From positions 18,646-82,645 of the forward strand of contig DAOUFI010000020.1 of the NCBI GenBank assembly GCA_034430175.1: DNA of 64,000 nucleotides, given 5' to 3'. Each line of letters begins with the position of its first letter. Positions within the stretch are counted from its first letter, which is position 1. A model generated the notes under the pieces. That model saw only the letters and a list, made by a program, of their open reading frames with translations. It was not told the origin of the DNA and ran no database searches. Below, in pieces: positions 58,986 through 64,000 of this stretch. This stretch comes from UBA6107 sp034430175. Lineage in GTDB: Bacteria; Chloroflexota; Anaerolineae; Anaerolineales; Anaerolineaceae. A program made the translations under genes and the position numbers.

Positions 58986-60344
58986 TCATTCTGATTTTTT
59001 GGTCATCTCTGCGTGGGTCTTACTGGTGATCGGATACCATATGAGCAGCGGTAGAGCAGCCAGGAATGCAACTACCGGGACAATGGCGAAGAAGATACGA
59101 ATGCCAAGCAAAGCATGCGGCGTTTGAACAGCCAGAGTTTCATCAAATCCATATAATTTCAGCGCCCAACCCATGATGAAGGCACCGAGACCCGTGGTCA
59201 ATTTTCCCAGCAGCGAATTGACGCCGAAGTAGATGCCCTCGTGCCGTTCGCCGGTCCTGGCCTGGTCCACTTCCACCACGTCTGGGATCATACTCCAGGG
59301 GAAGACGTATTGCGCTGAAAAGCCCATTCCTGCCACAAAAGCGATCACGTAAATCAAATTGGTGGGATGATCGGGCAGCAGGAATGTGGCAAGAATGGCG
59401 ACACAGGCGATTCCCAGTCCAAGAGCATAAGCCGGACCTTTGTTCATTTTTTTGGAGACCAACTGCCAGGGAATGAGGAAAAGGCCAATAGTTCCGAGCA
59501 TCACCAGCATGACCAGGAAGAACTGGTCGCCCATCTTCAACTGGTAGGTCACGAAATAAGTGAACAAGCCGGTCAACAGCGCGAAGCTGACGCTAATGAT
59601 GGTGCTCATGATCATGTATTGTACGAATGGACGATTTTTGAAAATCTGCACAATCTGTTTCCAGGGTGGCATCTTGGACGGCACCAGGTCGGGATTGGGT
59701 TTTTCTTTGACAAAAAGGGTGGTGATCAGGGTTGTCACAATTGCCACAACACCAAAGATCGCGCCGGTTGCGCTGTATCCGCTTACCTGGGTCATGCCTG
59801 AACCGATGAACATATCAGCCAGCATGGTAGTTGCCCCGGCACCGAGGATATAGCCAAGCACGGTGAAGATCATTCGAATAGCAATGAGTGAGGTACGTTC
59901 ATTATAGTCATAGGTCAATTCAGCTGACATCGCGTAATAGGGTACGCTGATCATTGTCTGGAAGGTGTCGACCAGCAGGAAAGAGCCAAGCACAACCAGG
60001 AAAGCAACCGTACCGGTCAGGCCGGTGGGAAGGGAGAACAGGAGCCACACCGACAATCCGAAGGGGATTGCTCCGAGCAACATGAACGGTTTTCGCCGCC
60101 CCCAGCGGGTTTTTGTCCGATCGCTGATGTATCCCATGATGGGATCATTGACGGCATCCCAGGTGAATTTGCCAACCATCAGGGCGGTTCCGACGATCAC
60201 TGGGTCAATACCCAAAACTGTGTTGTAATAGAAGAACAAGACGAACTGAATGGCTGCTGTGACCATGGCAATGCCAAAATCAGCCGTGCCATAAGCGAAT
60301 TTGGTACCAAGCGGTAATTTTGCGGCTTTTTCGTTACTTTCCAT
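58986..60344 (-). CDS. Glycoside-pentoside-hexuronide (MelB-like) cation symporter
   Basis: A 452-residue transporter with 12 helices. The MelB/GPH signature is visible: the N-terminal AYGTADFG helix, DAVNDPIMGYISDRTKTRWGRRKPF with the key aspartates, and the PYYAMSAELTYDYNERT loop. Such symporters import sugars or glycosides with Na+ or H+. The specific sugar is unknown. It overlaps the end of the GxGYxYP gene by 11 bases, so the two share a transcript, suggesting import and processing of a carbohydrate. Confidence 0.92.
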   Translation of the reverse strand: MESNEKAAKLPLGTKFAYGTADFGIAMVTAAIQFVLFFYYNTVLGIDPVIVGTALMVGKFTWDAVNDPIMGYISDRTKTRWGRRKPFMLLGAIPFGLSVWLLFSLPTGLTGTVAFLVVLGSFLLVDTFQTMISVPYYAMSAELTYDYNERTSLIAIRMIFTVLGYILGAGATTMLADMFIGSGMTQVSGYSATGAIFGVVAIVTTLITTLFVKEKPNPDLVPSKMPPWKQIVQIFKNRPFVQYMIMSTIISVSFALLTGLFTYFVTYQLKMGDQFFLVMLVMLGTIGLFLIPWQLVSKKMNKGPAYALGLGIACVAILATFLLPDHPTNLIYVIAFVAGMGFSAQYVFPWSMIPDVVEVDQARTGERHEGIYFGVNSLLGKLTTGLGAFIMGWALKLYGFDETLAVQTPHALLGIRIFFAIVPVVAFLAALPLLIWYPITSKTHAEMTKKSE

Positions 60345-62037
60345 TGGTCTTCCTCCTGAGTGATTTTATTGTGAGATCAAGAAAAGCATCTCCGCGCACA
60401 ATGTGGATGTGGGGATCGGTGAGAGTAGCGACGAAATCTGCTACATCATCCAATGTGGTACGATAAGCAAATAGATGAACACCGATGAAACGCGGACGTT
60501 TTCGTGAAGTTTCAGTGATTTGACGCACGCTTTCAAGTAATTTCTTGGGTTGGTCCCAGATTTGCGCGACCGTTGGTACTTCATTGGCAACCAGAGGAAC
60601 ACGTCCAAGCCACTGCTGCGGGGCACGGTTGACGATGGCATACCCGGCTAAATAACCCACCAGGCCATCGGAAAAACGGTTGAGTTGGCGCAGCACGCGG
60701 CGAGGCGGATCAGCCACATAGGTGGTGACAACGCTGATCCCAGCTTTTTTGCATACGCGGTTGGTCTCACGCATGTAAGCGGGCAAATTGGGAGCGAGTG
60801 GCGGCACGATGTACCCGGCGCCTGAAGGCCCCGCGACCAGGCAATCACTGGAATATGCACCACGCTGGAATTTTTCAAGAAGAGCCGGAGCCAGTTCTGC
60901 CAACAACGGTTGGCATTCCCAATTGAAGGGGATCTTGCCGCGATTTTCGCTATACCAGTTGCCCAGTTCGGCAGTGCTCATCATCATCAATTGGTCGCCA
61001 TCGGAAAGGGTGAAGGTAATGTAAATCCCTTCAGGGTCAAGTTTCTCATGAACGATAGGTTTATTTTCCACGCTTCCCAATGGTTTGACCTGATTGTGGA
61101 AAGAGAAATTCCCGGCCAGATGGGAGGGCACCAGACGCAACCCGTTGGCGGAGAGCATGAGCATGAAAGAGAGTTCGTCGTCGCGTTTGGTATGCCAGCC
61201 AAAGATGGTGGGGTAGGTATCAGACTTCACCGAACGCTGGATGCGGTCGTTGAGAGCGATCTCGGGGTTACGTTTCGCCATCCAGCTGATGCCGAAACGG
61301 CGTAGCAGACCATCGAGGCGCAGGGCGAAGATCAGTTCGCGCAACCACGTGGGTCCGAAAGCCAGCAGCATCAAAAGAGTGCTTCCCAGACCTTTTTCCA
61401 GGCTTGATAAACTATAAACGAAGATGTTGTTCTGAACGACAAAATCGATGAATTCGGGACGCTGCCAGGCAGGTTCAATGCAAGCGATGTATCCTGTTTT
61501 ACATTTAGGAAAAAGCTCGTTGAACGCCCATTCATACATGGCGGCGCGGTCTGGCCAGCGCTTGCGCAGGTCTTGTAGAATAGGCAATCCAGTGGCAAAG
61601 CTTTCACCGAGCAGGCTGGCTTCCACCGGCAGCAGGTCTTGCTGGGCGGCCAGCATCAGCGCCAGGTTGACAGTATCGGCTTCGGAGAAATCCCAAACGA
61701 CGATTCCCTTGAGCAGACCGTGGTATTTATTCACCAGCTCTGACAGGGTATTGACCTTGTCCACCTTGAAACCGTGCTCTTTTTGATAATATTCAAAATT
61801 TCGCTCGTCCTGGTTACCGAGCAAGGTACGGTATTTACCATACCACATCTTGTCGTCCATGAAATCTTCGTTGGTGCGACGTGCCAGCGGATCATCGTAA
61901 ATACCATATTCAAGAAAGACATGAGCGCCTGCACGATTGGCAAGCCCTTGCAAAGCAGCCGCGCTGATCCGCTCGTGGTAGCTTGCCTTCGAGATATCTA
62001 AGTAATCAACTTTATTGGATTGTTTAATCTGGGACAT
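60334..62037 (-). CDS. GxGYxYP domain protein
   Basis: A 567-residue protein without a visible signal peptide. The C-terminal half has the defining motif SGAGYIVPP (GxGYxxP) near residue 405, with conserved EWQ-like and DGDQLMMM phrases before it. GxGYxYP proteins have a glycosyl-hydrolase-like fold and appear in gut and soil bacteria, but no activity is proven. The ATG at 62037 lies seven bases after a strong -10 box; a second ATG at 62061 would lie upstream of that box, so 62037 was chosen. It is followed by the coupled GPH symporter. Confidence 0.75.
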   Translation of the reverse strand: MSQIKQSNKVDYLDISKASYHERISAAALQGLANRAGAHVFLEYGIYDDPLARRTNEDFMDDKMWYGKYRTLLGNQDERNFEYYQKEHGFKVDKVNTLSELVNKYHGLLKGIVVWDFSEADTVNLALMLAAQQDLLPVEASLLGESFATGLPILQDLRKRWPDRAAMYEWAFNELFPKCKTGYIACIEPAWQRPEFIDFVVQNNIFVYSLSSLEKGLGSTLLMLLAFGPTWLRELIFALRLDGLLRRFGISWMAKRNPEIALNDRIQRSVKSDTYPTIFGWHTKRDDELSFMLMLSANGLRLVPSHLAGNFSFHNQVKPLGSVENKPIVHEKLDPEGIYITFTLSDGDQLMMMSTAELGNWYSENRGKIPFNWECQPLLAELAPALLEKFQRGAYSSDCLVAGPSGAGYIVPPLAPNLPAYMRETNRVCKKAGISVVTTYVADPPRRVLRQLNRFSDGLVGYLAGYAIVNRAPQQWLGRVPLVANEVPTVAQIWDQPKKLLESVRQITETSRKRPRFIGVHLFAYRTTLDDVADFVATLTDPHIHIVRGDAFLDLTIKSLRRKTNGK

Positions 62038-62044
62038 GCTTTTG

Positions 62045-62072
62045 ATTATAGAAAAGTTCATGTGAAAGTCAA
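62045..62072 (-). promoter_or_regulatory. Promoter of the GxGYxYP-symporter operon, leaderless
   Basis: Minus-strand TTGACT (62072-62067) and TATAAT (62050-62045) have a 16-base spacer, and the ATG comes seven bases later. Confidence 0.75.
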
Positions 62073-62121
62073 TCGATGATGAGGATGGTGACTGATGAAA
62101 TAATTATTTCCTGGTAATTAT

Positions 62122-62150
62122 TTGTTTAATTTCAGGCTTGAGCGTAGAAT
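62122..62150 (+). promoter_or_regulatory. Promoter of the MFS transporter gene
   Basis: TTGTTT (62122-62127) and TAGAAT (62145-62150) have a 17-base spacer, giving a leader of about 47 bases. Confidence 0.65.
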
Positions 62151-62203
62151 TCAGTAATCAACCCCACCATAACTCCAAAGCATCAATTCACAGGATCCCA
62201 TTA

Positions 62204-63442
62204 ATGTATAAAGCACTCCGAACACGTATCGCCAACATCTCGCGGGAACTTGCCCTCTTTGCCATTGCTTCTTTTATGGTCGGCATGGCGGGTAGTCTGG
62301 TCGATTCCGTTTTTAATAACTATCTCAACGCCACCTATCCCCTTACTGGTTTCCAGCGTTCCTTCTTGGAAATTCCACGCGAGTTGCCCGGCTTCCTGGT
62401 GGTGTTCGCGTCAGCCGCGCTTTGGTTCATCGATAACCGGAAACTTGGAGCGCTTTCTTTGTTCCTGGCTGCGGCAGGAATCTTGCTTTTGGGGGTGGTG
62501 TCCAAAACCTATGCGGTGATGGTACTCTGCCTGTTCATCTACAGTGTGGGTCAGCACCTGTTCATGCCGGTGTCTACCACGGTTGGGATGGAGTTGGCAG
62601 CGGAAGGCAGGACGGCGCACCGCCTGGGACAATTCAACGCCATTCGCAACCTGGCGGTGATCGCCGGTAGTGGGTTTGTCTATATTGGATTCAAGTTCCT
62701 TAATTTCAACTTCACAGTAACTTTTGCCATCTCGGCCGGGATATTCACGGTGGGGATGGTATTGATGGCGCTGATGAAGAAATCGAGTGCCAAGGTGACC
62801 CCTCCCGGTGAGTTCTTGAAGCTCCACAGGGAGTATTCTCTTTATTACGCCCTGGCAGTTCTCTCAGGCGCGCGTAAACAGATCTTCCTCACCTTTGCTC
62901 CGTGGGTGATCGTTACGATTTATGGCAAACCCACCCAGGTGATTGCCACGCTGATCCTGATTGGCGGTGTGATCGGCATCCTGGTACAACCTCTGCTAGG
63001 CAAGCTGATCGACAAATTAGGCGAGAGGACCGTTCTTATGGCTGAGGCCGTGCTCCTCATCCCTGTTTGCCTGGCGTACGGCTTTTCGAAATCATTTTTC
63101 TCTGTGGATACCGCGTTTCTCATTACCTGCGCCTGCTACTTGGTCGATCAGGTGCTGGTCTCAGTCAGTATGGCACGCTCCACATATATGAAAAAGATCG
63201 CGCTGCAGAAGGAAGACATACAACCCGCTCTTTCGCTGGCAGTGAGCATCGATCACTTTTTCTCAATCGGAGTCGCGTTGATTGGTGGCGTGATCTGGAA
63301 CCATTTTGGTTACCAGTTCGTGTTCCTCATGGGTGTGGTGATCGCGGTGGGCAATTTCTTCTCAACAATGCAGATACGTATCCCGAAACTCACCACGAAG
63401 CAGCCGGTTGTTTTTGATGAACCAGTAACGATGAAGGATTAA
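62204..63442 (+). CDS. Major facilitator superfamily transporter
   Basis: A 412-residue transporter with about 12 helices. The first helix carries FAIASFMVGMAGSLVDSVFNNYL, and the central loop is short and basic. The C-terminal half has YMKKIALQKEDIQPALSLAVS and the DHFFSIGVALIGG helix. It looks like a group of MFS proteins often found with GxGYxYP genes, but its substrate is unknown. The ATG at 62204 follows AGGA; an upstream TTG at 62138 overlaps the promoter and was rejected. It is divergent from the GxGYxYP-symporter operon. Confidence 0.85.
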   Translation: MYKALRTRIANISRELALFAIASFMVGMAGSLVDSVFNNYLNATYPLTGFQRSFLEIPRELPGFLVVFASAALWFIDNRKLGALSLFLAAAGILLLGVVSKTYAVMVLCLFIYSVGQHLFMPVSTTVGMELAAEGRTAHRLGQFNAIRNLAVIAGSGFVYIGFKFLNFNFTVTFAISAGIFTVGMVLMALMKKSSAKVTPPGEFLKLHREYSLYYALAVLSGARKQIFLTFAPWVIVTIYGKPTQVIATLILIGGVIGILVQPLLGKLIDKLGERTVLMAEAVLLIPVCLAYGFSKSFFSVDTAFLITCACYLVDQVLVSVSMARSTYMKKIALQKEDIQPALSLAVSIDHFFSIGVALIGGVIWNHFGYQFVFLMGVVIAVGNFFSTMQIRIPKLTTKQPVVFDEPVTMKD

Positions 63443-63584
63443 GCATTTATCCATGAATTAAACGATTTCCAAAAAAACCTTAACCTGCGATTGACACGAA
63501 CAAGTGCGAATTTTCGGGATAAATTATTTATTTTGGTTGGTGTTATTTACCAAACTTCGCGACATCCGCGGATAAGTGTTTTAA
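63443..63584. other. Intergenic region between the MFS gene and the tRNA-Ser terminator
   Basis: AT-rich DNA with another fragment of the dispersed repeat (ACCTTAACCTGCGA and CATCCGCGGATAAG). No gene was seen. Confidence 0.35.
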
Positions 63585-63615
63585 ATAAAAAAAAGACCGC
63601 TGATGACAACGGTCT
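63585..63615 (-). terminator. Intrinsic terminator of the tRNA-Ser pair
   Basis: Read on the minus strand AGACCG and CGGTCT pair around a ten-base loop, followed by a U-run of eight. Confidence 0.75.
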
Positions 63616-63624
63616 CAATTTTCG

Positions 63625-63717
63625 TGGCGGGGAGGGGGGGATTCGGACCCCCGGTCGAGTTTAAAGCCCGACAATCACTTAGCAGGCGATCCCGTTCAGC
63701 CACTCCGGCACCTCCCC
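63625..63717 (-). tRNA. tRNA-Ser, anticodon GCT
   Basis: Minus strand, about 90 bases plus encoded CCA. The acceptor stem pairs GGGGAGG (63717-63711) with CCTCCCC (63635-63629), then a G discriminator and CCA. The anticodon loop is CTGCTAA, giving GCU. The long variable arm and the TCCGAATC T-loop (GGGGGTCCGAATCCCCC) mark a serine tRNA. Confidence 0.95.
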
Positions 63718-63748
63718 GTGTATTCAGTTTACCACCCCGGCCAAAAAA

Positions 63749-63836
63749 TGGCGGAGGGGGTGGGATTCGAACCCGCGTTGGCTTTCACCAAACCTGTTTT
63801 CAAGACAGGCGCCTTAAACCGCTCGGCCACCCCTCC
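63749..63836 (-). tRNA. tRNA-Ser, anticodon TGA
   Basis: Minus strand. GGAGGGG (63836-63830) pairs with CCCCTCC (63559-offset: 63753-63759 on the plus strand), with G discriminator and encoded CCA. The anticodon stem-loop CCTGTCTTGAAAACAGG gives UGA. A long variable arm and the GGTTCGAATCC T-loop are present. It lies upstream of the GCT tRNA on the same transcript, 31 bases apart. Confidence 0.95.
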
Positions 63837-63857
63837 AATGTTCTCAGGGCGAACGCA

Positions 63858-63886
63858 ATTCTAACATATTTAAAGGCACCGGACAA
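63858..63886 (-). promoter_or_regulatory. Promoter of the tRNA-Ser pair
   Basis: Minus-strand TTGTCC (63886-63881) and TAGAAT (63863-63858) have a 17-base spacer, with the start about 15 bases before the first tRNA. Confidence 0.7.
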
Positions 63887-63902
63887 GCACCTCTGTAGGT
63901 TA

Positions 63903-64000
63903 TGTTAAACCAAAGTAGAAATGTCCCCTTTTACCAAAGTTAAAATGTCCCCATACGTGGAGGAAGAAAGTGGACAGACTACACACGATGAGTGAAAAAG
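63903..64000 (+). mobile_element. Left edge of an insertion sequence (probably ISNCY/IS481-like), cut by the window
   Basis: Two direct copies of a 19-base unit, CCAAAGTAGAAATGTCCCC (63910-63928) and CCAAAGTTAAAATGTCCCC (63934-63952), lie just before a reading frame. This repeat structure with ATGTCCCC is common at the ends of such elements. The exact left end was not fixed; it is near 63903. Confidence 0.6.
63970..64000 (+). CDS. Start of a transposase gene (partial, runs off the window)
   Basis: Only the first ten codons are present: GTG start with residues VDRLHTMSEK, after AGGAAG. The opening resembles M-D-R-L-H-x-M-S-E-K/R starts of transposases of the ISNCY type. No more can be said from 31 bases. 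Confidence 0.5.
   Translation, partial: MDRLHTMSEK

Noticed and set aside
1..64000. CRISPR arrays, prophage, toxin-antitoxin or secondary-metabolite clusters
   Set aside because: No regularly spaced repeats, phage structural genes, short toxin-antitoxin pairs or large synthase genes were seen.

Overview
The window looks like chromosomal DNA from an uncultured Chloroflexota bacterium, most likely class Anaerolineae. This is inferred from the gene set and style, not from a marker tree. Supporting signs are GatCAB with gatB apart from gatCA, an LPxTG-plus-sortase tail typical of Anaerolineae exported proteins, many roadblock/LC7 and response-regulator proteins, an actinobacterial/Deinococcus-like small SRP RNA, and several start codons placed 6-7 bases after a -10 box (leaderless mRNAs). 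Exported proteins are mostly lipoproteins with T/P-rich linkers. Nearly all the DNA is accounted for by ordinary chromosomal genes; the only mobile DNA is the edge of an insertion sequence at the far right.

Layout: 1-7.6 kb holds a secreted esterase, a TetR/histidine-phosphatase pair and, divergent from it, a MacAB-like export operon (two ATPases, a double-FtsX permease and a lipid-anchored HlyD-type adaptor). A palindrome covers both divergent promoters. 7.6-19 kb holds an NTPase/SDR pair, gatCA, a YccF protein, an NDP-sugar pyrophosphorylase, an aminotransferase, a large exported beta-propeller protein with a C-terminal sortase, and gatB. 18.9-29.8 kb is an unbroken same-strand signalling island: a degenerate histidine kinase, response regulators, an MglA-like GTPase, five roadblock modules, a cysteine-rich unknown, a putative amidoligase, a receiver-DHp protein and a GAF-rich hybrid kinase. 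This is the best candidate for an undescribed system.

30-45 kb holds glutamate dehydrogenase behind an attenuator-like leader, DUF2804, PlsC, SGNH hydrolase, Mrp, a medium-chain dehydrogenase with a 1153-residue partner, lactate permease, a UvrD/PcrA helicase, a methyltransferase with a zinc ribbon, and the SRP RNA gene. 45.6-50 kb holds an ECF sigma factor, a membrane anti-sigma-like protein with an external propeller, and a lipoprotein. 50-53 kb pairs an Nramp-related (probably Mg2+) transporter with a soluble PRC/MgtE-N/CBS protein behind a structured leader that contains an intrinsic terminator. 53-63.4 kb holds a DUF362 Fe-S protein, a GIN-domain lipoprotein, GNAT/methyltransferase genes, an I42 inhibitor and sugar-related transporters with a GxGYxYP protein. 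The right end has two tRNA-Ser genes and the start of an insertion sequence.

All assignments come from reading motifs by eye. No database search was run, so family names are recognitions and substrates are mostly inferred.
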